Shown here: positions 10,947 to 18,482 of the stretch, in pieces
Layout of the letters: every line of letters starts with the position of its first letter
Numbering within the stretch: the stretch's first letter is position 1
Assembly: GCF_009852415.1 (NCBI RefSeq)
Contig: NZ_WOXS01000002.1
Span: 2,626,501-2,690,500 of the forward strand
Source: Streptomyces sp. Tu 3180
Lineage (GTDB): Bacteria; Actinomycetota; Actinomycetes; Streptomycetales; Streptomycetaceae
Direction: 5' to 3'
DNA length: 64,000 nt
Notes under the pieces: generated by a model
Database searches by the model: none
Told to the model about the DNA's origin: nothing
What the model saw: only the letters and a program-made list of their open reading frames with translations
Translations under genes and position numbers: made by a program

Positions 10947-11791
10947 CCACCAAGGACACCGGCGGCACCGGTGCGCAGCGCCAGGCCCGGGCCGTCCGGC
11001 TGGGCCCGCGCTCGCTGGCGGCCCTGGCCCTGGTGAGCGCGGTGGGCGTGGCCGGCTTCGGCTGGCCCTTCCTCGCCCCGCCCGCCTCCGCCCTGAACGC
11101 CCACGCCCAGGACGCGCCGTGGCTCTTCGCGGGCCTCCTCGTCCTGCTGGTCGCGGTCGTGGCGGCGGCGATCTCGGAGTCCGGCCTCGGTCCGAAGGCG
11201 GTGGCGATGCTCGGCGTCCTGGCGGCGGCGGGCGCGGCGCTGCGGCCCATCGGCGCCGGGACGGCCGGCCTGGAGCCCATGTTCTTCCTCATGGTCCTCA
11301 GCGGCCGGGTCCTCGGCCCCGGCTTCGGCTTCGTCCTCGGCTCGGTGACGATGTTCGCGTCCGCCCTGCTCACGGGCGGGGTCGGTCCGTGGCTCCCGTT
11401 CCAGATGCTGGCGATGGGCTGGTTCGCGATGGGCGCGGGCCTGCTGCCGGGCCCGCACCGTCTGCGCGGCCGCGCGGAGCTCTGGATGCTCGCCGGGTAC
11501 GGCTTCCTGGCGGCCTTCGCCTACGGCACGGTGATGAACATGGCGGGCTGGCCCTTCATGTCCGCCCTCGCCTCGAACATCGCCTTCGACCCGGACGCGG
11601 CGGTCCCCGCGAACCTGGCCCGCTTCCTGGCTTACTGCCTGGCCACGTCCCTCGGCTGGGACCTGGGCCGGGCGCTGGTCACGGTCGTCCTGACCCTCGC
11701 CCTCGGCGCCCCGGTCCTGCGGGCCCTGCGCCGGGCCACCCGGAGGGCGGCCTTCGAGGCGCCGGTCACATTCGCCCCTCCCCCTCCGTGA
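10943..11791 (+). CDS. ECF transporter substrate-binding S component (probably cobalamin)
   Basis: The protein is 282 aa; ATG 10943 overlaps the ATPase stop (ATGA). It has about six to seven membrane helices. Segments such as MFFLMVLSGRVLGPGFGFVLGSVTMF and WLPFQMLAMGWFAMGAG resemble the ECF S fold, with small residues for packing against EcfT. S components give substrate specificity. The upstream B12 riboswitch argues for cobalamin or a precursor, similar in role to CbrT. Riboflavin- or queuosine-type S proteins also look like this, so substrate is inferred from regulation. It is the last gene of the operon. Confidence 0.85.
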   Translation: MTTKDTGGTGAQRQARAVRLGPRSLAALALVSAVGVAGFGWPFLAPPASALNAHAQDAPWLFAGLLVLLVAVVAAAISESGLGPKAVAMLGVLAAAGAALRPIGAGTAGLEPMFFLMVLSGRVLGPGFGFVLGSVTMFASALLTGGVGPWLPFQMLAMGWFAMGAGLLPGPHRLRGRAELWMLAGYGFLAAFAYGTVMNMAGWPFMSALASNIAFDPDAAVPANLARFLAYCLATSLGWDLGRALVTVVLTLALGAPVLRALRRATRRAAFEAPVTFAPPPP

Positions 11792-12118
11792 GGCCCCGCA
11801 CGCGGTCCGTGACCGGGCCGGTGAACCACCCCACATGACGCGCGTCACGTACGAAGCGGGACCGTAGCCGCGGCACGGCGGCAGATCCCACCGTCCTGGG
11901 CGTCGCGGCCCCCGTCCCACGCGAACGCGATGCCCGATATGCGACCCCGGTTAGTAAAAGAGACCTTTGCGGGCAAACCGCTGATTTGTTTCTGTTGAGC
12001 CGTCGCCAGGCGCCGATGTGCCCTCCCGGGCCGCGGCGCCGACGCATGCCCCCGCCGCACACCACGCGGCATCGGCGTGCGCACCGCGACCACCCTGCTT
12101 CCGACCGAAAGGCCGCCT
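11792..12118. other. intergenic leader before the transglycosylase gene
   Basis: There is no gene in these 327 nt. Visible elements are a 12-bp palindrome TGACGCGCGTCA (11836-11847) within CATGACGCGCGTCACG, which resembles a CRP-like TGA-N6-TCA site, and an AT-richer stretch around 11950-12000 likely to hold the promoter. I looked for the c-di-AMP (ydaO) riboswitch often found before actinobacterial wall hydrolases and did not see its conserved core. Confidence 0.4.
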
Positions 12119-12535
12119 GTGTCCGCCGTTTCCCTCCTCCGCACCCTCGCCGCCCCGAAGAAGGCCGTTGCCGGTGCCGCCCTCGCCGCCACCGCCTGCG
12201 GCACGCTGATCGCCGCCGCACCCGCGCAGGCCGCGCCGACGACGGCCGCCTCGGCCCAGGCGACCGCGAAGCAGATGATCGGCGACTCGGCGCAGTACCA
12301 GTGCTTCTCGAACATCGTCCAGCACGAGAGCAGCTGGAACGTGACCGCCACCAACGCCTCCAGCGGCGCCTACGGCCTGGTCCAGGCCCTGCCGGCCTCC
12401 AAGATGGCCTCGGCCGGTCCCGACTGGAAGACCAACCCCGCCACCCAGATCAAGTGGGGTCTGGACTACATGAACAGCCGCTACGGCAGCCCCTGCGCCG
12501 CCTGGGACTTCTGGCAGACCAACCACTGGTACTGA
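12119..12535 (+). CDS. secreted SLT-type lytic transglycosylase-like protein
   Basis: The 138 aa protein starts at GTG 12119, six nt after GAAAGG; an earlier in-frame GTG at 12077 lacks a ribosome site. The signal peptide (about 1-39) ends APAQA. The mature part is a minimal lysozyme-like SLT domain: catalytic Glu in QHESSW (E70), then NASSGAYGLVQALPASKM and NPATQIKWGLDYMNSRYGSP. This fits the small aggregation-promoting-factor/transglycosylase family that cleaves peptidoglycan with anhydro-muramyl product. It lacks LysM or other wall-binding modules. It is monocistronic, closed by a strong hairpin at 12559. Confidence 0.88.
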   Translation: MSAVSLLRTLAAPKKAVAGAALAATACGTLIAAAPAQAAPTTAASAQATAKQMIGDSAQYQCFSNIVQHESSWNVTATNASSGAYGLVQALPASKMASAGPDWKTNPATQIKWGLDYMNSRYGSPCAAWDFWQTNHWY

Positions 12536-12558
12536 TCCGGGTCCCACACCCCCCGTAC

Positions 12559-12599
12559 CGAAGGCGGCGGCCCCCCGATCCCCGGGGCCGCCGCCTTCG
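12559..12599 (+). terminator. terminator hairpin after the transglycosylase gene
   Basis: A perfect 16-bp stem (CGAAGGCGGCGGCCCC with its complement, 12559-12574 and 12584-12599) has a 9-nt loop. It begins 23 nt after the stop codon and has no U-tract. Confidence 0.8.
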
Positions 12600-12663
12600 C
12601 CCTTCGGCGGGCCCGGACGGCACCACGCCGGGCCCGCGCTGCGGCACCGGACCCCCTCCCCGC

Positions 12664-13317
12664 TCAGCCGAGGACGAACGGGAGCCGCCCGGCGAGATCG
12701 CCCAGCGCGGTTCTCTCCCCAGCGGTCGGCGCACGGCGTCCCGTGCCGATCAGCAGTGCGTCCGCGTCGGAGAACGCGGCGGGGAACGCGGCCCCGGCGA
12801 TCCGCTCCAGGGCCGTGCGGGCCACCGCGAGGGTGTCGGCGGGCGGTTCGGCGGCCGACGGCAGGTGCGCGATCAGGTCCAGGTGGTGCAGGGCCCATTC
12901 GAGGACGTACGCGGAGAGGTAGTCGCCGACGGTCAGGACCTTGTCCTGGGTGCTCACGCGGGCCGCGGGGTCGGCCAGTCCGGCGGCGCGTCCGGCTGCG
13001 GACCCCACGTCGTCCAGATGGAACCTGAGCAGCGCCGGGTCACCGTACGCGGCTGCCAGACGGGGGATCAGCGCGTCCAGCGGGTCCTCGCCGGTCGGCG
13101 GGTCGACCAGGTTCCAGTACGTGACCGCGTCCGCCGTCGGTTCGGTGTCGGCGGGTGTGACCAGCGTGATCAGGACGTCCTGTGCGTCGATGACCAGGTG
13201 GCACACCAGGTCCCGTACGAGCCAGCCCCTGCAGCCGGACGGGCGTTCGAAGTCCTCGTCCGGGAGGCCGGCGACTGCGGCGAGCAGCGCGGTCCAGGAA
13301 CGCGAGAAGGGGTTCAT
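12664..13317 (-). CDS. maleylpyruvate isomerase-family (DinB/MDMPI) mycothiol-dependent enzyme
   Basis: The 217 aa protein begins MNPFSRSWTALLAAVAGL. N-terminal MDMPI/DinB-like helical domain features include GCRGWLVRDLVCHLVIDAQD (about 29-48), with the His used for metal in this superfamily. A second conserved stretch is YVLEWALHHLDL (about 141-152), and a C-terminal domain follows. Members use mycothiol, the actinobacterial thiol, for isomerisation or detoxification; the substrate here is unknown. Its ATG overlaps the stop of a 57-codon upstream frame (ATGA), so the two are probably co-translated. Confidence 0.8.
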   Translation of the reverse strand: MNPFSRSWTALLAAVAGLPDEDFERPSGCRGWLVRDLVCHLVIDAQDVLITLVTPADTEPTADAVTYWNLVDPPTGEDPLDALIPRLAAAYGDPALLRFHLDDVGSAAGRAAGLADPAARVSTQDKVLTVGDYLSAYVLEWALHHLDLIAHLPSAAEPPADTLAVARTALERIAGAAFPAAFSDADALLIGTGRRAPTAGERTALGDLAGRLPFVLG

Positions 13318-13487
13318 CGCGACCCTTCAGCGGTCGTCCGGCTCAGGAAGGCGGCGGGGCGGGCGGTGGGGATCGGGCCCACCGGGTTCCCGGAGTCCCG
13401 GACGCCTGCGAGAGGGGGCTCGGCCGCCTCCGCGCGGTCGCCGCCTCGGTCGCCGCTGCAGCCGGACCTGCACCGGTTGATCTCCAT
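13314..13487 (-). CDS. small 57-aa protein upstream of the MDMPI gene
   Basis: This short frame begins MEINRCRSGC. It has an excellent ribosome site (GGGAGG, six nt before ATG 13487), and its stop overlaps the ATG of the MDMPI gene by ATGA. The sequence is Gly/Arg/Ala/Pro-rich with two Cys (CRSGC) near the N-terminus and no membrane helix. I do not recognise it. It could be a real small protein, or a translated leader that couples ribosomes to the next gene. Confidence 0.5.
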   Translation of the reverse strand: MEINRCRSGCSGDRGGDRAEAAEPPLAGVRDSGNPVGPIPTARPAAFLSRTTAEGSR

Positions 13488-13545
13488 GGCGTTCCTCCCT
13501 CACGCGCCGGACCGGCTCCGCCGCACCCTTGGGCGAGAGCCGGTG

Positions 13546-13573
13546 GGTGAGGTGGCCGTGGGGCCACCTCACC
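13546..13573 (-). terminator. hairpin between the GT87/PAP2 gene and the small ORF
   Basis: GGTGAGGTGGCC and its complement GGCCACCTCACC form a perfect 12-bp stem with a 4-nt loop. On the minus strand it lies 157 nt after the GT87/PAP2 stop and 59 nt before the small ORF, so it probably ends the upstream transcript. The remaining sequence 13574-13729 shows nothing recognisable. Confidence 0.6.
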
Positions 13574-13729
13574 GCATCGGTCAGGGCATCCCGTGGGCCC
13601 CGGCCGTGAACGCCGCCGCCCCCTCTCCCCTCTCCTGCCGGGCGGATGCCCGGTACGCGTGGAACCCGGCCGCCGAGCAGCACGCGCGCCGGAGGCCGGG
13701 CCGCGGGTCCGCGTCCGGCGAGCACCGGA

Positions 13730-15865
13730 TCAGCTCGGAGTGCGGTCCCTCTCCGGGGCCGGCGGCTCGCTGCGGGCCCCGGCGCCGGCGGCGGCACTGG
13801 ACTCGCCACCGGTCTCGCCGGCGGTCTCGGCGCCGGCCTTGTCACCGGACTCACCGCCGGTCCCGCCACCGGCCGTGACCGCTCGGGCGCGCGGGCCCTG
13901 GAGCAGGTACGTCAGTCCGAAACCGGCGCCGACGACGACCGCGCCGCCCACCGCGTCCAGGATCCAGTGGTTGCCGGTGGCGACGATCGCGGCGGCCGTG
14001 AACAGGGGGTGGAGCAGGCCGAGCGCCTTCATCCACACCCTGGGCGCGATGATCGCGACGACCAGTCCGCACCACAGGGACCAGCCGAAGTGCAGCGACG
14101 GCATCGCCGCGTACTGGTTGGTGAGGGCGGTGAGCGTGCCGTAGTCGGGCTGGGAGAAGTCCTGCACGCCGTGGACCGTGTCGATGATCCCGAGGTCCGG
14201 CATCAGGCGCGGCGGGGCCAGCGGGTAGAGCCAGAAGCCGACCAGGGCGAGGAGGGTGGTGAAGCCGAGGCTCGCGCGGGCCCAGCGGTAGTCGACGGGG
14301 CGGCGCCAGTACAGCAGGCCGAGGACGGTGAGCGGGACCGCGAAGTGGAACGAGGTGTAGTAGAAGTCGAAGAAGTTCCGCAACCAGCCGATCTTCACCA
14401 CGGCGTGGTTGACCGCGTGCTCGATGTCCAGTCCGAGCACGCGCTCGAGATCGAGGATCTGCTGTCCGTGTTCCTCGGCGCGGGCGCGGCCGGCCGAGTT
14501 GCTGCCGCCGGTCGCGGCGAGCCGGACCTTGGCGTACGCGGCGTACGTGACGCGGATCAGCAGGAGCTCGAGCAGCAGGTTCGGGCGGGTGAGCACCCGG
14601 CGCAGGAACGGCAGCAGCGGGACGAACGCGAAGCGGGCCGGCACCGGGTCGGCGTACCGGGTCGGGACGGGCGACCGGAAGTACGGCGAGGTGCGGGACA
14701 GGAACGGGACGGCGGTGGCGGCGGCCAGGGCGGCGAGGAGGACGACGTTGTCGCGCAGCGGGTGGAGCGCGGCCAGGTTCGGCAGCATCATCCTGGCGGG
14801 CAGCGTCATCACCAGGACGACGGCGACGGGCCACACCGGCCGGTCGGAGGCGCGTCTGCCGACCCGGCCGACGGCCGTGAGGAGCACCCACAGCAGCTGG
14901 TGCTGCCAGGCGGTCGGGGAGACGACGATGGCGGCGCAGCCGGTGACGGCGACGGCGAGCAGCAGCTGGCCGTCGTGGGCGTAGCGGACGGCGCGGCGCA
15001 GGGCGAGGACCACGACGGCGGCGCCGAGCAGCAGGAAGAGGGCGATCTCGAGGGGGCCTTCCAGGCCGAGCCGGAGCAGGGCGCCGTGCAGGGACTGGTT
15101 GGCGAGGTCGTCGGCGGGTCCGCCGAGGCCGACGCCCGCCATGTGGTGGACCCAGTAGGTGTGGGAGTCCTGCGGCATGGCGGCCCAGGCGAGCGCGGTG
15201 GCCGCGGCGAAGGTGACGCCCGTGGCGGCGGCGGCCCGGCGGCGGCCGGTGAACCACAGCAGCGGCGCGAAGAGCAGCAGGGTGGGCTGGAGGGCCGCCG
15301 CGACGCCGATCAGGACGCCGCCGGCCCGCTGGCCGCGTGCGGCGAAGCAGCCCAGCAGGACCAGGAGGACCGGGATGATGCTGGTCTGGCCGAGCCACAG
15401 GGTGTTGCGCACCGGCAGGGACAGCACGAGCAGACTGACGGCGACCGGGGCGGCCAGCAGCGCGGTGCGCCGGCCGACCGGCCGGGGCAGGGCGCGGGCG
15501 GCGATCACGCCGAGGGCGACGACCAGCAGCAGCGTGCCGAAGGTCCAGCCCCAGCCGAGCGCCTGCTCGGCCGAGCGGACGAGGGGTTTGAGGACGAGCC
15601 CGCCGAAGGGGGTGCCGGTGAAGCGGGTGGAGTCGTAGAGGGAGCCGCTGACGTGCAGCACGCCCTCCGGGCCCACCCAGGTCTCCAGGTCCGTCAGCCG
15701 CTCCCCGCGCGGGGTGCTCAGGACGACGGCCACCTGTCGTACCGCGAGGACGGCGGCGAGCAGCCACAGTCCGAGACGGGCTGCTCGCAGCCGCGTCCGG
15801 GGGCCGTCGCCGGCCGTCGCCCCTAACGCCTCCACCGGTCGCCCGCTGTGCTCCGCATTCGCCAC
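13730..15865 (-). CDS. bifunctional glycosyltransferase 87 / PAP2 phosphatase membrane protein
   Basis: The 711 aa protein starts at GTG 15865, with GGGAGG 10 nt upstream. The N-terminal half is a polytopic GT87 (PimE-like, polyprenyl-phosphate-mannose-dependent) domain, with early membrane helices (LGLWLLAAVLAVRQVAVVL) and an acidic first loop (ERLTDLETWV). The C-terminal half (about 440-680) is a PAP2-type phosphatase: PSLHFGWS with the catalytic His, then TGNHWILDAVGGAVVV with the HxxxD motif. Together they suggest extracytoplasmic lipid-linked sugar transfer plus dephosphorylation of a lipid phosphate, perhaps for phosphoinositol mannoside or envelope glycan. Codon 14 is TTA (15824-15826), the rare bldA-dependent leucine codon. 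The Ala/Gly/Ser-rich tail is unstructured. Confidence 0.88.
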   Translation of the reverse strand: MANAEHSGRPVEALGATAGDGPRTRLRAARLGLWLLAAVLAVRQVAVVLSTPRGERLTDLETWVGPEGVLHVSGSLYDSTRFTGTPFGGLVLKPLVRSAEQALGWGWTFGTLLLVVALGVIAARALPRPVGRRTALLAAPVAVSLLVLSLPVRNTLWLGQTSIIPVLLVLLGCFAARGQRAGGVLIGVAAALQPTLLLFAPLLWFTGRRRAAAATGVTFAAATALAWAAMPQDSHTYWVHHMAGVGLGGPADDLANQSLHGALLRLGLEGPLEIALFLLLGAAVVVLALRRAVRYAHDGQLLLAVAVTGCAAIVVSPTAWQHQLLWVLLTAVGRVGRRASDRPVWPVAVVLVMTLPARMMLPNLAALHPLRDNVVLLAALAAATAVPFLSRTSPYFRSPVPTRYADPVPARFAFVPLLPFLRRVLTRPNLLLELLLIRVTYAAYAKVRLAATGGSNSAGRARAEEHGQQILDLERVLGLDIEHAVNHAVVKIGWLRNFFDFYYTSFHFAVPLTVLGLLYWRRPVDYRWARASLGFTTLLALVGFWLYPLAPPRLMPDLGIIDTVHGVQDFSQPDYGTLTALTNQYAAMPSLHFGWSLWCGLVVAIIAPRVWMKALGLLHPLFTAAAIVATGNHWILDAVGGAVVVGAGFGLTYLLQGPRARAVTAGGGTGGESGDKAGAETAGETGGESSAAAGAGARSEPPAPERDRTPS

Positions 15866-16253
15866 GCCTCGTCGGCCTCCCGCCCCGTCCGCCCACGCCT
15901 TCCGTGTGGGGGTGCGCCCCGTGAATCCTGTGAGGCCCGCACCGCCCCTGGAGAGAGACGCGGGCAACCCCCGCGTCACCTGACGTCCCTCTCGCTTTTG
16001 TCCGGATGACGATAGACCGCAGGGAGCCGGGTTGTTCTCCGGCCGCGCGAGATGAATCACAGTGAACGGCCGGCCGGGGCGCCGCGGGGAGGGACTGCGG
16101 TCCTGCGTACGCCACATTTAGATGCTGTATGCAACTAAATGCGTACGACCCGTAAGGGGAGCGTCAGTGCCTATCGTCGCTCTTCCGGCCCGCCCGACAG
16201 CGCCGCCGCGCGGACCCGTCCCTGTCCCCGTCGAAAGGTAGGCGAGCGAAGTC
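15866..16253. other. divergent promoter region between GT87/PAP2 and MFS genes
   Basis: These 388 nt hold no convincing gene. Near the MFS side is a 27-bp inverted repeat (16115-16141). A second AT-rich segment (about 16000-16060) likely holds the leftward promoter. AAAGGTAGG near 16234 precedes the TTG start of the MFS gene. Confidence 0.5.
16115..16141. promoter_or_regulatory. inverted repeat CATTTAG-N13-CTAAATG, candidate operator
   Basis: The 7-bp arms are perfect complements and unusually AT-rich for this genome; the 13-nt spacer contains ATGC twice. Flanks GCGTAC recur on both sides (about 16106 and 16141). It sits about 113 nt before the MFS gene. It looks like the binding site of a GntR- or LacI-type regulator, but no such gene is adjacent. 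Confidence 0.45.
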
Positions 16254-17666
16254 TTGACGACTGCCCAAGTCGCCGCTTCCCCGTCCTCGCACACGCCGCG
16301 GAAGACCGGCACCGCGCCGACGCACGGCCCCACCGCCCCCACCGTCACCGACCCCGCGCTCGTCCGGCGCGCCGTGAAGGCGGCGGCGCTCGGCAACGCG
16401 ATGGAATGGTTCGACTTCGGTGTCTACAGCTACATCGCGGTCACGCTCGGCAAGGTCTTCTTCCCCTCGGGCGACCCCACCGCCCAGCTGCTGTCCACGT
16501 TCGGCGCCTTCGCCGCGGCCTTCCTGGTCCGCCCGCTCGGCGGCATGGTCTTCGGCCCGCTCGGCGACCGCGTGGGGCGGCAGAAGGTCCTCGCCCTCAC
16601 GATGATCATGATGGCGGCGGGCACCTTCGCCATCGGCCTCATCCCCTCCTACGCCGCGATCGGCGTCGGCGCCCCGGTCCTGCTGCTGGCCGCCCGCCTG
16701 GTGCAGGGCTTCTCCACCGGCGGCGAGTACGCCGGCGCGTCCACCTTCATCGCCGAGTACGCCCCCGACAGGCGGCGCGGCTTCCTCGGCAGCTGGCTGG
16801 AGTTCGGCACGCTCGCCGGGTACATCGGCGGCGCGGGCCTGGTCACCCTGATGACCGCGCTGCTCTCCTCGGAGGACCTGCTGTCCTGGGGCTGGCGCAT
16901 CCCGTTCCTGATCGCGGGCCCGATGGGCATCATCGGCCTCTACCTGCGCATGCGCCTGGAGGAGACGCCGGCGTTCGCGGCCGAGGTCGAGAAGGCGGAG
17001 AGCAGCCGCCCGAAGGTGCCGCTGCGCGAGACGGTGGCCGGCCAGTGGCGGGCGCTGCTGCTGTGCGTGGGCCTGGTGCTGGTCTTCAACGTCACCGACT
17101 ACATGCTGCTGTCGTACATGCCGAGCTATCTCACCAGCGAGCTGGGCTACGACGCGACGCACGGTCTGCTCGTGGTCCTCGGCGTGATGGTGCTGATGAT
17201 GATCGTCCAGCCGTTCGCCGGTGCGCTGACCGACCGGATCGGCCGCCGCCCCGTGATCGCGGCCGGGTGCGCCGGGTTCCTGGTGCTGTCCGTCCCGGCG
17301 CTGCTGCTGATCCGCGACGGCGGCCTGCTCGCGGTCGCCGTCGGCATGGGCGCCCTCGGCCTGCTGCTGGTGTGCTTCACCGCGGCCATGCCCTCCGCGC
17401 TTCCGGCGCTGTTCCCGACGCGCGTGCGCTACGGCTCGCTGTCGATCGGCTTCAACGTCCCGGTGTCCCTGTTCGGCGGCACGACCCCGCTGGTGGTCAC
17501 GGCCCTGATCGGCGCGACCGGCGACATGATGATGCCCGCCTACTACATGATGGCGGCGGCCGTGATCGGCGGGTTCGCGGTGTGGCGCATGGCGGAGTCG
17601 GCGGGACGCCCGCTGCCGGGTTCGCCGCCGTCGCTGGAGACCGGGACACGCCGGGAGAACGCCTGA
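16254..17666 (+). CDS. MFS transporter, ProP-like (metabolite:H+ symporter family)
   Basis: The 470 aa protein probably starts at TTG 16254, with GAAAGGTAGG 10-20 nt upstream. After a Thr/Pro-rich tail, AALGNAMEWFDFGVYSY (about 47-63) is the classic entry of ProP/ShiA/KgtP symporters. GPLGDRVGRQKVLALT is the loop 2-3 motif, and GEYAGASTFIAEYAPDRRRG (loop 4) is also typical. Twelve membrane helices are evident. The family imports osmolytes or organic acids with protons; proline/glycine betaine is the nearest named function. A 27-bp inverted repeat upstream suggests regulation. It appears monocistronic. Confidence 0.88.
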   Translation: MTTAQVAASPSSHTPRKTGTAPTHGPTAPTVTDPALVRRAVKAAALGNAMEWFDFGVYSYIAVTLGKVFFPSGDPTAQLLSTFGAFAAAFLVRPLGGMVFGPLGDRVGRQKVLALTMIMMAAGTFAIGLIPSYAAIGVGAPVLLLAARLVQGFSTGGEYAGASTFIAEYAPDRRRGFLGSWLEFGTLAGYIGGAGLVTLMTALLSSEDLLSWGWRIPFLIAGPMGIIGLYLRMRLEETPAFAAEVEKAESSRPKVPLRETVAGQWRALLLCVGLVLVFNVTDYMLLSYMPSYLTSELGYDATHGLLVVLGVMVLMMIVQPFAGALTDRIGRRPVIAAGCAGFLVLSVPALLLIRDGGLLAVAVGMGALGLLLVCFTAAMPSALPALFPTRVRYGSLSIGFNVPVSLFGGTTPLVVTALIGATGDMMMPAYYMMAAAVIGGFAVWRMAESAGRPLPGSPPSLETGTRRENA

Positions 17667-17706
17667 CGGGGCACGGGCACACCACGTATCTTCGTCAGCG
17701 GTATTA

Positions 17707-17721
17707 GTTAGACAGGCTAAC
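17707..17721. promoter_or_regulatory. GTTAG-N5-CTAAC dyad, iron-box-like
   Basis: The sequence TTAGTTAGACAGGCTAACC resembles the TTAGGTTAGGCTCACCTAA box bound by DmdR1/IdeR but needs a shifted centre. It lies 25 nt before the O-methyltransferase start, where a repressor would block the promoter. Confidence 0.35.
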
Positions 17722-17745
17722 CAGCCGTACGGAAGGTACAGGTGC

Positions 17746-18426
17746 ATGAGCGAGCCGCGGCTCTGGCACGAAGTGGACGACTACTTCACCGCCCGCCTCC
17801 TGCCCGACGCCCTCGAGGACGACGCCCTGGCGGCCGCCCTGCGCGACAGCGAGGCCGCCGGCCTGCCGCCCATCGCCGTGTCGCCCGTCCAGGGCAAGCT
17901 GCTCCAGCTCCTCGCCCAGGTGCAGGGCGCCCGGCACATCCTGGAGATCGGCACGCTCGGCGGCTACAGCACCATCTGGCTGGGCCGCGCCCTCCCGGCC
18001 GACGGGCGGCTGATCTCCCTGGAGCACGACCCCCGGCACGCCGAGGTCGCCGTCCGCAACATCGCCCGCGCGGGACTCGACCAGCAGGTCGAGGTGCGGG
18101 TGGGCGCGGCGCTGGAGTCGCTGCCCGGGCTGGCCGACGAGAACCCGCCCCCGTTCGACCTCGTCTTCATCGACGCGGACAAGGTCAACAACCCGCACTA
18201 CATGGAGTGGGCCCTGAAGCTCACCAGCACGGGCAGCCTGATCGTCCTGGACAACGTCGTGCGGGGCGGCCGGGTGGCCGATCCCGGCAACACCGACCCG
18301 GACGTGGTCGGCACCCGCGCCGCCCTCGACATGATCGGCAGCCACCCGCGGCTGAGCGGTACGGCGATCCAGACGGTCGGCGCCAAGGACTACGACGGCT
18401 TCGCGCTGGCCCGGGTGCTCCCCTAG
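17746..18426 (+). CDS. O-methyltransferase (CCoAOMT-like, SAM-dependent)
   Basis: The 226 aa protein begins MSEPRLWHEVDDYFTARLL. It matches Methyltransf_3: LEIGTLGGYSTIWLGRALP (about 66-84) is the SAM loop, ISLEHDPRHAEVA carries the acidic ribose ligand, and FDLVFIDADKVNNPHYMEWAL has the catalytic D-x-D-K metal region. IVLDNVVRGGRV is the conserved follow-up. These enzymes methylate catechol-type or hydroxylated small molecules using Mg2+; the natural substrate is unknown. GGAAGGTACAGGTGC precedes the ATG. The gene converges on the FHA gene across a shared hairpin. Confidence 0.92.
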   Translation: MSEPRLWHEVDDYFTARLLPDALEDDALAAALRDSEAAGLPPIAVSPVQGKLLQLLAQVQGARHILEIGTLGGYSTIWLGRALPADGRLISLEHDPRHAEVAVRNIARAGLDQQVEVRVGAALESLPGLADENPPPFDLVFIDADKVNNPHYMEWALKLTSTGSLIVLDNVVRGGRVADPGNTDPDVVGTRAALDMIGSHPRLSGTAIQTVGAKDYDGFALARVLP

Positions 18427-18439
18427 GGGCGTCCGGGCT

Positions 18440-18475
18440 CCCCGGGGCGTCCGGGTCTTCCGGGAGCGCCCGGGG
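18440..18475. terminator. bidirectional terminator between O-methyltransferase and FHA genes
   Basis: Nested GC stems (CCCCGGGGCG with CGCCCGGGG outside, TCCGG with CCGGGA inside) lie between the two convergent stop codons, which are only 56 nt apart. Confidence 0.6.
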
Positions 18476-18482
18476 CCTCGTC

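Noticed and set aside
11792..12118. c-di-AMP (ydaO) riboswitch before the transglycosylase
   Set aside because: These leaders commonly precede actinobacterial wall hydrolases, but the conserved core motifs are not visible here.
13646..15826. Long rightward open frame opposite the GT87/PAP2 gene
   Set aside because: The product is Asp/Arg/Gly-rich with no motif, and the opposite strand carries recognisable catalytic motifs and membrane helices. It is a GC-bias shadow.
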